Assembly (NCBI GenBank): GCA_009741485.1
Contig: CM019214.1
Span: forward strand, 27,542,081-27,606,080
DNA length: 64,000 nt
Source of the DNA: Malurus cyaneus samueli
Taxonomy: Eukaryota > Chordata > Aves > Passeriformes > Maluridae
Direction of reading: 5' to 3'
Shown here in pieces: positions 1-52,679 of this stretch. The position numbers were made by a program, and so were the translations under genes. Numbering within the stretch: position 1 is the stretch's first letter; every line of letters begins with the position of its first letter. Below the pieces are notes generated by a model. The model made no database searches, was not told where the DNA came from, and worked only from the letters and a program-made list of their open reading frames with translations.

Positions 1-7
1 GCCATAC

Positions 8-38158
<38,151 letters not shown>

Positions 38159-41100
38159 CTGAAAATAAAAGAAATTGAGAATTAAATGTCTGAACAGGGT
38201 GACAGGAAGAACATACCACAATGAGCCAGGAATGCCAGCAGCATCACACTGACTGCAAGACTGGCCAGTGCAGGGAATGTTTGCTTAAGGCCAGAGGGTA
38301 ACACGAGAGAAGTCAGATTAACTGGCACGGGCAAAATCTTACAGTCACTTTGTGTTACCAAAAATGCTCTTAAGTGCATCTGGGCTACTCTCTACTTTCC
38401 CTCCTCACAGCCATGAAGCAGCTGGTGAGCAACACAGCGTCTACTGCTTTCACTGTCATCATGCCCCTCTGAAACAAACTGGGAGGAAAAGAAGCAAAAC
38501 ATCTGCACCAGTGAATATTCCACCAACGCACAGGAGATCCTTCAGCAGCCCCTCCAGGCCATTATTCAGAAGCAGTCAGGGACAGCACCTCCCCAGAGAC
38601 AGCTCTCAGCACAGATGCTGGGCACCTGTCCCTCTACACCTGAGGGCTCCACAGTCTACTGGGATGTCAGTACTTCTGGGAAATGAAAAGAAAATGTATC
38701 TAATCCATCTTGAATTTGGAAAGCCCCCAATGAGTCCAGTAAATACTACTCCAGGAAGTTAAATCATACAGTAACATTTTTACTTGGTAAATACATTTTA
38801 TTATAAAGTAAAACATCAAAAAGAAATGGGGCTTTAATACTTCAAATAAAATTATTAAAGTCCATTAAAACCATGGTACTATCTCCTGAAGTTTTTTTTG
38901 TTGTTGACATCCTTTGTTTGCATATGTAGATCCACTAAATTTTTTTCTTGAAACAGAATTTTCTCCATATTGACATGAAGCAAAAATAGTTTGTTTTTTT
39001 TTTTTATCTTACATTATTACAGCATTTTACTCTTCACACAAAGGTAAGAATTAGCACTGATTAGAATGAGTATTTATCACACAATGCAGAAAGATAATTC
39101 AATCTAAAAACAACACCAACACATGCTGCAGTGCAATCCCAGTAAGGATCAGGAGGGAAAAGTGCCACCCACTGAATAATCGGCTTTAGTCCTTGCAGGA
39201 CACGGTTATGCTTGGAAAAACATTGGGTCTCCCATTACAAGAAGTGACCTGGTGTGACCTCCTTAGTTTTTCAGACCTGATCTCAGCTGGAGGACGCATG
39301 CTTGCAGCTCATACTTCCTCCTCCAGCATCATGCAGAATGTTATCAGTTTTATCAACACATCCCCTAAATTCAGAAGAAGTCTGTTTTAATTGCGTCTGG
39401 GAATGTACTTAAAATACGTCACTGAATCATTATAAACATCTGTTTTCAAGTTAATCCCTGCATATTTCCTTCAGCCTATTCTTTAACATGCACTGTTTTA
39501 GAAAAAAAGTATGTTGTTATTTAAGTACAGTTTTGTTCTCAAATTTAGCATAGCCAGAAGAATGGGCTTGTGCTTTCGAGTCTCTTTTTGTCCCCACAAA
39601 AATTACTCCCATTATATTCAATTTTTCCTGTTTCTTCATGCCTCAGAATAGAATAATCAGAAGTGAGGAAGGTGAGAAGGTACTGAGCACCAGGGAGCAC
39701 AGCTGCACAGGGTCCTATCCACGGGCAAGGGCTGTAGCCAGAAAAGGCCACTGCCCTACAAAACCCTGCCTTTATTTTACAGTAGCATCATGTCCTGCCA
39801 TCACTGACTGTAACCTCTGCGGGCGGGAGGGAGGCTGGCCAACAATGACAGCCACTGCTGAACAGCGCTATCCTCAGCTACTGAAATGTGTTCAGAAATC
39901 TGAGGGATGTGATAATGTTCTGCCTATACTAGGAAGAAGTATGAGGTTTTTCCTCCTGGCTGTCTGGGAAGATGGGAGGGCCAGACTGGAGAAGCTTACG
40001 AACCAAAAGTCACTTCAGGGAGGTCAAAGGGGCACTTCAGTAATGAGATACTGGAAGAGAGAAAGATGATTACAGCAAGTGCAGGAATCATCACAAGGCA
40101 ATTAAACTGAAACTATGCAAATTATTGTTCATTTCTAAACTTCTTTGGTTTTAAATCAATCTCATTATATGAACAATCCACTTAATGATTTCCCACTACA
40201 CATGGCTAGAGATAATGAGACAAATAGAGAAATAACTTTGTCATATCTCCCAGACATCCTTTTTGAAACAACGCCTTCCCCTGAAACTGCATGGAGCTTG
40301 GAACAATCACTGCTGTCCTCCAAGTGCCAAAACAGAGAACGAACAGTGCTGGGCAGGAAGCACAATCTGTGGGGGAGAGTGCTAGATGAAAAGGCAGGCT
40401 CTTTATCCCTTGTCCAGAAGCCAATTACAGGCTAATCTAAAAATTTTGGCCAGGTGCACTGCACCAGGTTGCTGCTCTGCAACCTCCCCTATTTTGCATG
40501 GTACACGCACAGTTTTCAAACAGCCACAGCTTCCTTGCACCACAGACCAGCCTCTCATGGAACATTAGAGGACATTAATTTTATCTTATTCCTCCCACAA
40601 AATGTAAGTCTGCACAGAAGCAAAAGCTTATTTTAGTGATGCAAATTGTTTCATTTCTTGACAAGCATTTCCATTCCATTTCATTCTCCCAGACTGTCTG
40701 CAACTGATAAGCTTAGTGAATCATCCCAGCAAATCAGTATTAAACCATAAAAAGATTATCCATCCCTTCAACACGACACACACGGCTGTGCTACATGCAG
40801 CCTGAGCGTTCGCCCAAAGGACAGCTATTTACTGTCACATTAGCATAGAGTTCAAAAAAAGTTCTGCTAATGAATGGACATCCCAATCCGGACCTCTAGC
40901 TTCCATGACCCACATCCTGAGCCTTGCAAACCCTAAGCCCTGTCAGTGACAGAGCTGAGAAAGCTGCTGAAATTCCCTGCAGCAGACGGAGCAAACTCTG
41001 CTCTGCAACGCAGCCTGTAAGACATCTGTCAGATCACAGCTACAGACTTGTTGCGTTTTGCCCTGTTTTTCCACGTCCAGCTACTTTCCTGGCATTTGAG

Positions 41101-43524
41101 GACTACTGCTTGGAACTTGCACAGGAACGATGCAAAGAGCCAGATGAGCAGCCTAGGAGGGAGACGACTGCCATATTTGGAAATGCACCATTTCTGGATG
41201 CTAAAGACATCTCCAAAAAAATACAAAGGCAGAGCCAGTTCTTGGAAGCTGCACTCTCTGACAGAAGTGCATTTCTCAAGACAAAATGCAGCTCTCTTTC
41301 CCACAACATCACCTCAAGCTCTGCTGACTGAGTTTCAATTGCTGAGCAGCCACCAGCATAGCCTAATTGCTTAGGTATCAATTGAGTTCACATTGTACCC
41401 TGTAAAGAACAAGTGTAAGGTGCAAATTTAATTAAATTCTCACTGTTTATTAACTCTGTTCATGTTAAAAATCTCATTCCAGGGAATGTAGTCACTTCTC
41501 CACAAAATACAATGTCTTTCAAATTACAGAAAATCCTGTGAACAGGTGCACGGTGAGGCTAGCACAGATACCAGAATTCTCTGATTATTCACAAATTACC
41601 TAATTCATAGTCAAAGTGCTTAAAAAAGTAAAAAAAATTATAATGACTTCATCTCATGATTCATTCATTATAAATGACAATTTCTGTTTACATGGGATGC
41701 CTGAACTGATGATGCCTTCTGATTAAACAGAGTAGATTTCCCACTCTACATTGCTTTAGTCAAACCCCAATTTGAGCTGCATTCCAATACCAGTTTCAAG
41801 CTGAAACACAAGAAAGGCTAGGCCAATAGGATGCCTGTTTGACAGTGACAGCTTTAAGTCTGAATCTTCTCCCTCTACAAAATCAATCACTTTCCACCTC
41901 TATGCAAAACCAGTGCAGGGAAGACCAAGGGAGATGTACCCCTGTGTAGCAGACATCACACTTTTTCCTAAGCACACGTACAACTCATGTAGCTGACACA
42001 ACAGAGAGCTGGATCAATAATATGTTCACATTTCACATCCCACCAAATACAGAAACAGGGAGTTGGTGCCAACTGCAGGACACTTATCTTGCATTCCTCT
42101 CATATTTTCTTCTCTTTCCAGAATGTCAAAATAGCTCCCTGGCTGTATTACTATTCTTGTCTTCACCCTTTAGATATAACTACTGAATTAGCAGAACTGT
42201 TGTTTTGCGTGCAAAGTGTCACTAGAGGAAACCACTGTTATATCCCAGTTAACCTTAATATTTTTGTTAATGGATTTTACAGTCCATTAACAACTTAGAA
42301 AAAAATCATTTAGCTAAAACTCCTCATTTACACTTAGCTAGAACAAAGAAGATAATGAAAAAATCCAGACTGTCCTAATAATTAGCAAAATTTAGTTATG
42401 CACCCTTACAGGAGTTCATACAAAGCCAGTTTTCCTGAACTGATGATTTGAACTTCAACTCTTAAATTGGTTCAGAAAAAGGAACATTTGAATGAAACCA
42501 TTGCCTCATTTTGAGGACTTAAAGGGAAGACCAGAAATTGAGTACAGTTCTCATGTCTTTTGTAAACCCATCAATTTCAGATGTCCACAGAGAGAAAAAT
42601 AGCTCCAGACTTTCCTCCTCTTCCAACTTCTTTTTCTCACTATTAAAAAAAAATCAAACAAACAAAAAAAAACCCTCTAAAAACCACAGTTGGCAGCTTA
42701 TCTTCATGTCCCTTTTTTTCTTTTTTCTTCCCAGCAAATCATGGGTAGACTCCAGTTATGACTGTTCAGGGAATTCCCCAAACCAAGGGAAGACTTATTG
42801 GTTTTGAAGCTTTAACCCTCTAGGTCATCAGATTAAGTTCAGCTCCCATCAGCAGTGACTGGAAGTTTCTGTCATTCAGTAGCTATTTAAAGTTCTTAAA
42901 GCTGTGTCATTTCAATTTTCCATAGATCCAGTCTTCACAGCGGAGCAGTGCCATTCAAGATGTCCAGTGGGATTCCTCCTGCTCTCAGTTGCCAGGCCAG
43001 GTGGGAACAGCTCTCCTCCAGGTCCCTGATCATATCTGCTCAGTCTATGCAAATAGTTCAAAAGGCAGCAGATGCCCGTGTTTAAGCAATGGAAATAAGC
43101 GCAACCAAATAATCTCCAAAGGCTCATTAAACTTAAGAATTAAAATACCCATTCTCCTGAAGACCTTCTTTGGTTGTAGTTTGATATCTGTGAGCAGAGC
43201 AGCAGGGAGCAGAAGCAGTCCCCACTCATTTCCCTCTGTAAATGCAGAGCCATTCTCCTAATGTGTTGTTTGGGGATTGCTCTACACCGGATGAAAAATC
43301 TCCTGGAGCAAACTGACAGAGTGGAAAACTGTGGCACTTCATGATTACTTGTGTCAGTGCATGAATAAAATATTCTTGTTAGTCTGAGGAAAACTTTAAG
43401 TTTGGTGTCCCAAATTATCGTATTCATAATATCTGAAAGGAATGGTAATTCACTGTCTGAAGTATTGCTGTGCATGATGAAATTTAGTTAATTACAACAA
43501 TTCAGTTCTGAATTTTATATATCA

Positions 43525-43665
43525 GTTTAGCCCAGTTGTTTGGAAAATGGTGCTAATAACACCAAGACTGTAGGTTCAATCCCTGTATGGGGTCATTTAT
43601 TTTAAGACCTGGATTCAATGATCCCTGTGGAACCTTTCCAACTCAGAATATTCTGTGATTCTGTG
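43525..43665 (+). mobile_element. tRNA-Ile-derived SINE with CR1-like tail (TguSINE1-like)
   Basis: The head (about 43,527-43,595) resembles tRNA-Ile: an A-box-like TTAGCCCAGTTG, an anticodon loop CTAATAA with AAT at 43,555-43,557, and a B box GGTTCAATCC. A short T-rich linker follows. The tail from about 43,606 (ACCTGGATTCAATGATCC ... CCTTTCCAACTCAG ... TTCTGTGATTCTGTG) is a CR1 3' end. This head-tail architecture is that of TguSINE1 of passerine birds, moved by CR1 machinery. Mismatches in the tRNA stems show it is not a working tRNA gene. Confidence 0.88.
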
Positions 43666-45815
43666 CAAAGACCTGTACAATTTTCAGACAGTAATCTGAA
43701 TTTAAGGAAAACTCTATAAAATACAGTTGGAAAAAAAAATCATCATGGCTATTGGGACCTAAGGGGCTGTTGGTTTATTTTTGGCAGGTTTTTTTTCTGT
43801 CTGGCTGGCGGGAGGGCTGTTTTGTCGTTGTTTTCAGTATTACCAGAATCATCCAGGATGTTCATACAAAAATCGCAGACGGGCTACAGATTCTTATCTA
43901 TCACCAGTGTACTTTAGTCTCTCAAGGGAATATTAGTAAATTTTTAGAATTTAGTAAATTTTAAATTAATTGTTCATGAAAATATTTATTTTGTAAATTA
44001 GCATCAGTTGGAAATACTTCATTTAAAATATGTTTTAAAAAGAGTCACGTCTTCTTGGCCAAAAGAGTATCAGATTGCTGGTGCTGGGATGTTTTGTTGC
44101 TGGGACCTCATTTTTTACATTCTTTTCCAAATTCCCCAGGGGTCTATCCTGGAGGTAGGGTCATGGGACTACCCTAAAGACTGCTTTGTGAACATGACCT
44201 TCCTGTTGGTGATGTGAACATCGTTTTCACAAAGTAATGCAAATCCAGGGGCCTTCCCGTTAGTTCACAGGAAATATAGTTATTCCTGTTGTTCCATATT
44301 TGGACAAAACTGACATTTAAAACAACTGTTTCCTCTAACTACATTCTTTTACAGGAAGCTCTGGAAACAATCAAGGTATCTGCTTACTTAGGGAAATTTT
44401 CAGAATATCACATTATGGAACTCCATTCTGCACAGCTCAAAGCAAATACCTGGCTTGTTAATACAAGCTAACGGGATTATCACTAACATATAAAGCCTCT
44501 GTGAGCATTACCTACTAGCAGAACTATTTTTGTGGACTGTCAGATACTGCTCAGCCTCCAACAAACAGAGAAGACTGTATTTACCAAGTAACTGTCCATC
44601 CAGTAGATTTTGTACCCTTTTCCTATACAGAAACTCCACTTTTAGTTTTATTTTTAAAGAAGTGAAAAAAAATTTCAGGTGACAGTAGGATTCCCTGGTG
44701 TTGCCATCACTGATGTAACTTCACTGACAGCTGAGGATTAGAGCATGTTCCAGGGCTTTCTAACATCCAGTGACAAGTGCTTTCAGGAATACATTTCAAA
44801 GGGCATGACCCTTCCTTAATTTGATTACCGTAAGCATTGCTAACCATCGTCACTCAGCTCTTCTACGTTATGAATGGGCAGACTGGAGCCAAGTGATACA
44901 GGTAAGAAGCTCCCAGTCCTCATTTTCCTAACTTGAACAAATCTGCAGGAAAGCTTGTTGCAGAACCCCCCCATAGCTTTTGTAGAGTTTGCCACTGTCC
45001 TAATATAAAAGAGCTCTGGAGCTCACAAAGGAAACTGCTCCTTGACCTGCAGGGCACAGACCCAAACAGCACAAACTCAAACACCCTGTCGTGTAACTTG
45101 CACCTCTGGTGAAAGCGGCTTTAGCAAACCCCAGGCATAGAAGTGGAAGGCCAACCAAACATCAAACTTCTTTCTTGTTCAGAGAGGTTGTGGACTCTGA
45201 AACAAAGCACGCAGGTTTGTTTTCCTTTCTGCCTTGTGAAATGGATCCATACAACCACTTAGAGCACCTGCCAGAGGCACAAGGCTGGATGTAGCCACAG
45301 CCTGACAAGATGGAAACAGTGTCATTACAATGGTGTGGTGGCTGGTGGTGCAAGGGGGACAGCGGGCAGTCTTCTTGCTGTCTTCTCATTAAATCCACAC
45401 CTGCAGTAAGTAAAGTGAACTAAATCCTTCACTGCTCACTAGAAATGTCTCAGAGCTTCTCTGGCCCCTGTGCCTTTGCTGTTCAGTGCACAGCCCCATT
45501 TTCACAAGCTGGGGGTACCCATAAGAAGTTTGAGAACGGGTGCTCGGTGTGGTTGAAAGCCTGCCTCAAAACGGTTCCAGCAGGGAGGCAAAACACAATG
45601 CCACCAAAACCAGGCAGCAGCCAAGGGACAGGCAGTGGTGGCCATCAGCCCAGTAGGCACTGCAGCCCCTCCCATCAACCTCCCAGCCCTTCCCTGACCC
45701 AGGCTGGAGGCAGAACCAGGGTAAGAGGAGATGCCAAGGTGGACTCCCTCCTTCCCTCCTCTCACAGGGCACAGGCCTCCCTAAGCAGCATTGGGAATGC
45801 GGTAAGAGATGGCTG

Positions 45816-45854
45816 CCATGGTGGCAACCACCTCCAGAGCTTTTGCCACCATGG
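45816..45854. repeat. Perfect 12-bp inverted repeat with 15-nt loop
   Basis: CCATGGTGGCAA (45,816-45,827) and TTGCCACCATGG (45,843-45,854) are exact reverse complements. The right arm also forms an ideal Kozak context (GCCACCATGG), opening a 99-codon frame on plus that ends at 46,150. Confidence 0.9.
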
Positions 45855-48800
45855 GCCACAAAGGGCACAGGACTAGCCCTGTGGCTGCTGTGGGTCTGTC
45901 CCAGTGGAGAGGCCACCTCTTTGCCACACTGCCCACCCAATCACTAAGTCTTCCCTTTAAAAACCCACACTTGTCCAGCCCCCATTACACTGGGGAGTGC
46001 AGTAAAAGAGCCAGTCTGCCAGGGAGACTCAGCCCTCCTGCAGCACAGCCCCCTCAAGGCATTTCCATAAACCTGGAATGCAGGAAGCCAGTGAAGCCAT
46101 TTCACAAATGTGTACAGCACATCCATGAGCGGTGCTTTCCCTTCCGTTAGCTGATAAACATGGACATCAACATAAACAAATACATTCAGAAGTAACAGCT
46201 TTTAAAAAACACACTGCTGGGAAGTGGAGGTCTTTGGCCTCCGCCATCCTTGCCTAGACTAAATAAATGGAGAAGCAAAATCCTCTTAGCTGGGATGCAC
46301 ACTAAAGAATGTGAGAAAAGCACAGAAGATAAACTGGACTTTTATGTTTGAGCCCAGAGTAGAAACCCAAGTGACACACAGTCCTGCACAGACTGCTGTG
46401 TCCTGAACTCACACCACTTGAGCATGGCTTTCCCCTGAGTATTGCATTTTCACTTGTGCAGCTCCTAATTTCCCATTAGTTAAATTCCTGCAGTGTGATC
46501 CATCACCAGCACAGGCTGTGTGCCATTCAGGTAACACCATCACCCTGGGCAAGATCTTACCCGGGAGACCTCCTGCCTTCATGTCACATATACGACATGA
46601 CCAGAAGCCACCTGCTCCTTCCTAGCCCTCTGCTCCCCATCAGGAGTACCCGCACTGCCTTTCTCTTGAGTCTGAATTTGCATTACTTAGGAAATAATGC
46701 AGCTTTATGTGGGTACTAATACAGCTTCATGCTGGACCTGCAGCAAGGGCTGTGCACAGGCACGGGCAGCAGACCCTCAGCACAGACAGAGCAGTGCCAC
46801 AATCACTGCCCGGAGCTGTGGCTGTCCCTGCACGGTGCCAACATCCCCAGTGCACAGTCCCCTCTGACATTACCAGGAAGATTTGCCCACACCTATCAAA
46901 TGTTGAAGTTTCTGCAAGAAAAACCTTAATGGAAGACTCCACTGACCCCCATGGTATATTGCAGGTAAATACAAATTGCCATTAAAACCCTTCCAGGAGG
47001 TCTCCATCAGGGCATTTAAAGATTAGCAAATTTTACTAGGATATATGCAGATTTTATTGCATAAATTTTTCAGAACTGTCCAAGTGATTTCATGAGTAAA
47101 ACATGTGAAGATATCTTTTCTTCTAAAAGAAGCCTCAACCTTTTCAAAAATTCTGACAATGAAATAATAATAACAATTAATATCAACTATTTTAAAGACA
47201 TTATCCTTCACAACACTAGCTCACTCATCTCCTCAGCAACAGTGGGAAGAGGAGACAGGTAGGGTAGTGATGGCCTCACTCAGGCCAACAGACTCAACAA
47301 CGAATCACAAGATTGCTAACGAGCAACTAATTGGTACGTTTTAAGAGCCTTATGGTATTCTGGAAACAGCAGTAGTAACCACAGCAGTTCAACATCCTTG
47401 TCAAACACAGGATTTAAAAAGCATGTAGCGTGTTTAGTCTACTTAGCAGCCAGCCAAAATACACAAAAATTCATTCTATAAACCCACTTTTCTTCCCCAC
47501 AGATCTCAAAGTTCTTCCAAACAGGTTCATCCTATGTCAGTATCACTGCTACAATAATTTATTTTTTTAGAAAAAAAAGGTGTATTTCATTGCTGTAGTG
47601 GAAGATTTCAGCCACTTGTTGCAGACAATCAGGTCTAGAAACTGCAGCGCCACAGGGAAGGTCTAAAATTGGAAAAGTATTTCCTAAAATGAAGTATGCT
47701 TTTGGACTATTTGCATTTTAATACTACCATAATTTTTGGTCTGGAAGCAGCACCAGAAGCCTACCCTATGCGTTTTTTCCCAAATATTTTAACAAACTGC
47801 CAGTCAACCATCAATCTAGGTATCTTCCCTTAAGCTCCATTTCACAATTTAAGTTCAGTTACACTAATAATTTTAGCAACAAATCTTTAGTCGTTTATCT
47901 GTTTGGACTCCTAAAAAGCCATAAGGGCAAGCATTGTTTTCTCTGCTCCTTAACAGGACACTGAATTTTGTCTTTTGCAGCAGTCAAGGATGCCACTGAT
48001 TAGGAGCTGCTTTCTCTTCAGGATACACTAACATCTTTTCTCCTAAGGACCCAGCACATTTCAAAGGATATTATTTCATATCTAAAGAACCTCAGATGCA
48101 TACGGGCCCTGTCTGACTGTTGAAGAGTCCCAAATTGCAAAAGATATTCCTCTTAAATGCAAAGCTCATGGTTTTACAAAAGCCCTTGCTTGATAGAGAA
48201 TGAAGATTCAGCTCCTGCTCAGAAGCAGAAAGATGATTGACCAGCAGTCAAAAAAATTTCTTTTTCTTTACATTGCTGTTACAAAGAAATTATCCCAAAG
48301 GACACATCAGCTAAGTGGTAAGATTCAGGCTTTTCCAAGTGGTGTTGCCTTTTAAGAAAGGGTCTAGAGAGAAGAAAACAGGAGGAAAAAAGACCCTAAA
48401 ACAAAACCCAACTGTCAAACCATATGACATTCAGCAACTGGACAGATAATTGAGAAGCAACCCCCAAATCACTGTTTCAGTTCACAAGTTGCTGTGCAAG
48501 ACTTTACAAAGCTCCTGAGGCATCACCTCACAGCTGGAACAAGGTGCTGGTTCCAGATCCCTCACAGAGAGTGCCAGCAGCAGGAAAACTTCACTTCCCT
48601 CAGTGAACAGCAGCCTCCCTCTTTAACAAACACACACAGACACCCATAGCTTATGATAGTTTGACTCCCTTCCACCTGACTTCAACAAAAACAATGAAGA
48701 TGAGGTTTACTACAGCCTGACCCTATGGACTGCAAAACTTGGAAAGTTAGGAGGTGTGGGGAGGAGTCCATGTCTTCTGCTCCCTGATGAGCAGCAGTAT

Positions 48801-49284
48801 CACAATGCTGGAATGTTAAAACTAACAATGACTTGAATGATTCACAAGAGCTCAGAGCATTTGTGTGTGTTGGGCATATATAGAGTGGATGGATTTGATC
48901 TCTTTCAGGATGTTGCTGTCTTCCTTGTCCATCCAATGAATATCAAAATTACATGGAAAGGGGATTTAGGTGCAAATTAGATGTTTTAATCCCACACTTT
49001 GTCCCATTAAATGCAACAGGAGCAGTTACACCTCCTGTTGGATTCAGTTCTTAGTTAAGGGCCTTAGGGAATAAAGGACTTCTGAGAAAGGCACTGCAGA
49101 TCATCAGTGTGGCTTTTATTGCCCTGAACCTCTAACTTGCCCTGAATTCCACTCTTACATAAACATTATTCTGGTAGAAACTATAGAGCCACCTCTTCCT
49201 GTACAAATTAGCTCCTTACACCAAAAACCATTTTCTCTTGCAAATGGATTGTGACATTCTAAATGCACATTGCACAGCAAATAA

Positions 49285-49314
49285 GCATGTCTATTAAAGA
49301 GCATGTCTATTAAA
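49285..49314. repeat. Short direct repeat
   Basis: GCATGTCTATTAAA occurs twice, separated by GA (16-bp period). Confidence 0.9.
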
Positions 49315-52300
49315 ATTTGTATTCAAAAAGTAACTGAATAATAACCTAGACTGATTGTCATATAGTTATTTTTTTTTCTTCATTTATTTTTCAGCTGTGG
49401 AACTTACTTTTACTTTTGTGGTGGGTGAACCGGATGCTTTTGCCATTTTTAAAACACAGTCACAAGCTAAAACCAGTACTATCGACATATACTCTAATTT
49501 ATTTGTCTGGCCCAAATGAAAAACAGACAAAATTTTCTCCAACCCATATTTTTCCAAACTGACATTTGAAAATCCAGTTTTAATAAAAATTGAAATGTTG
49601 GAACATTAGAGCAAAATAGCCACAGGAAATATTATTTAGAGTGCAACATTTGCCAGACGCAAAAGGAAACAAACTTGTCAGTCCCCTCTTTCTTTTATGT
49701 TTCTTTGTTGACTAGACAGGAAGCTGACAAAAATTGATTTTTTTCCTCTTGTAAAGCATACAGTGTAATTTTTATTGTACCACTTCAGTTGCTGACTGCA
49801 TTTTGTAAATAAAAACATACTTCATGAGCATCGAGGGAAGTGCTTGATATCTGACAGTTTACAAAAATGCAGTACTAATTAGATACAAAAAGAAAAGTAA
49901 ATAGCTTTCATTGCAGAAACGGAAATAACATGATTTAGAAGAAAGGCTAAAAATCCATTCTTTTCTATGGCAACTTCCTGAGTGATGGAAAAGTTTTAGT
50001 TGAGTAAAATTAAACATTTGCCTAACCTGTATTCCTGCATGTAGAGGTCAGCAGAACTGCAAACATTGATGAACAGTGAGATGCAGCTGCAAATATTTTG
50101 TAAGAAGCTTATTTAAAAACAGTGAGAAGCAGACAGATAATGTTTCAGCAATAAGGTATCTTGCACTGATTAAGCAGACACAAATAGGCTTCAAAATCCA
50201 TGCTTGTTATTTAGAATTAGAAACAATAAGCTTAAGGTCATTCACCCAGTAAAAGGTCAACACTAAAGATCTCATACTTCATAAAAAAATTAATCAAAAT
50301 TTTCTGAAGTTAATAAATAGAGGCTATAATAGAAGCAGGCTGAGTATCCATTTCAGAGTTCCTCCAGAAAGGATCCTGCCAATAAGAGGTAAAAGGCACC
50401 CAAAGGGCAAGACAAAGGACACAACAAAGGCCATCCCTCCTGCTGAAGGCTGGGTCACAATGGGTAAAGCCACAGACCTGTCTTGGTGGCACCTGACACA
50501 TGTTTGTCTGCTCCCCTCTGCAGTCCCAGCCCAACTCTTGTCCTGCCACTTCAACACATCAAACCCACCCTGCAATCAAACTACATGAGGACTGAATACA
50601 GTGACCTTCTTATCCTCATTTTTTTAATGACACAGTTTAGTTTATTGAATTACCTTTATGATGAGGTAAATCAGATAAATCCTGTCATAGTGGAGGGGCA
50701 CGACAATGCAAACAGGACCACAGGTTCAACTATCTAGGAACAGTCTGATGTAGGACATTTAAGACTGACATAGATGTCACAAGTAATTTAATTATCAAAG
50801 GCACTCTTCATTTAATGAGATAAATTGGTAAACTGATAAAATAATAAGCTACTGCATGGTATTGTGACAGAAAACTATGGAGATTCCCAGAGCTGACCTT
50901 TAAAACAGAATATTATTGAACATATTTCCTTCTCCAATAGTGTAACTTGCACTTACCAACAAAGGTACTTTCATTTTACTGGTATTAGTGAAAGAAGGTT
51001 GAAAGTATCTCTATGCTCATCTAAATTATTCTTGAAAAGGAATGTTATTACTTTTCATTTTCTATTCCTGAATGACCTATTTGTTTAATAACCCAATTTC
51101 ATTAGGGTTTGTAAGATAGTTCTCTAGAAGATGTGTCACCCAGAGTAGATCTAAAAAGAAATTTAAAATGTATAATTATCCTTCATCCTCGAGCATACAT
51201 CCTTGTGATCTGCAGTATGCTCCCAGCACTACAATGAAAGCATAAACTCAGGAAAATTATCCTCAGATAATGGAAGTTCTCAGGTCAACTACTAAAGAAA
51301 TGTGAAGATTCACACAGTCCTAACTAATCAGCATTTTGACAGAATTAAAGCTGGTTGCAAATGATAAATGTCTAGCTGTTTCACAACATTCCAAGTCGAT
51401 TCATGAATGAAAAAATGTTCAGCTTAATAATTTCACTATAAAATATGCAAATATTGACAATTTTAAGTGACAAGTGCCCTCAAAAAACAGGAATAAAAGT
51501 GATAAATGTAAGCAAAACCACCCAAAGTCACATCACGAGACCGCTTTTCAATGCCAGCACATCTGCAGAATTCGTACTAAAACTCAAAGTTCAGAACATG
51601 TCATTCTTATGGCAACATCCCTAATGCGCCAGATGTATTCCCAGATCGCTCCCTACAACAGAACACACTTTTAACCATACATCTAAATAATACTTAAAAA
51701 ATAAATCTTGTATTTATACTGCATGAGAAGTTAAAAATTGAAGTCATTAAAATCACCACCTCTAGTTAATAAAAGTGTCTCGTTAGCCAAAAGGGTATCA
51801 ATGCTGTCTATACATAACCTTCAACTTGTGGCTGCTTCCTTACAGATCTGTAGTAAGTGCTCATGACTATCAGGGGGCCTTTCACTTTTGGCATTGCTCT
51901 TTAGACTGGAGTTAAGTGAGGTTATGGCTATCTTCTAGCTTTTTTTTTTTTAGTTTAAAAAGTGTCATCTGTTTGACTGTCTCATAGATCAGAAATCGGC
52001 ACAGTCAAGACCAAAAAGAGTGTATAAATGTCATAGAAACTGAGGGTAATTATTTTTATAATTAAATTCACATTTCCTTAAGGTTCAGCTCACATTTCTT
52101 GCATAAGGAAAACAGTAACTACATTTTAATTGGCTTATGTGTCTTTTTCTAGTTGATGTAATTCAGAAGTTGAAAGAGAGGAAAAGAAGTCAATTATTAA
52201 AAAAATCAAGTTTTTAGGGCAGATTCAGTCTGTTTGATAAAGTAATCATTAGCATATTTTAAACAGATTTAATGTAAGCAAAAGTTTTACAAGGGAATTA

Positions 52301-52679
52301 TTCCCTTAATTTCACTGGTGATTGCTTTAAAGAAGATACTAATTTATATTAAGTATTTGTAATATTTATTGTTCTCTGTCTCTAACCGTTTATTCGATCC
52401 TCAAGTAAAATAATCTGGGTTTGAAAAGTACCTCATTAAGATTCAGATAAAACATTTAATTGAAGTCATATACACAGTTCTAGAAAGAAACACAAGATAC
52501 TTCATTTAAAGGCATTTTAATAATAAAACTGCAATTCCAGTAGTTCCCACAGTCATCAGAAACTGAAGCGCTCACATCCCTATCATCACCTGAAATGATC
52601 TCTGTGACAATCACCCTAAGCTGGCACTACTCAAAGCACTCAGAGTGGAGAAGGGAAAGCAGGAAAACAGCATTGCTGT

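Noticed and set aside
39638..40069. 143-codon plus-strand open frame
   Set aside because: No domain or low-complexity signal of a real protein and no neighbouring exon structure.
43527..43595. Functional tRNA-Ile gene
   Set aside because: Stem mismatches and direct fusion to a CR1 3' tail show a SINE head rather than a working tRNA gene.
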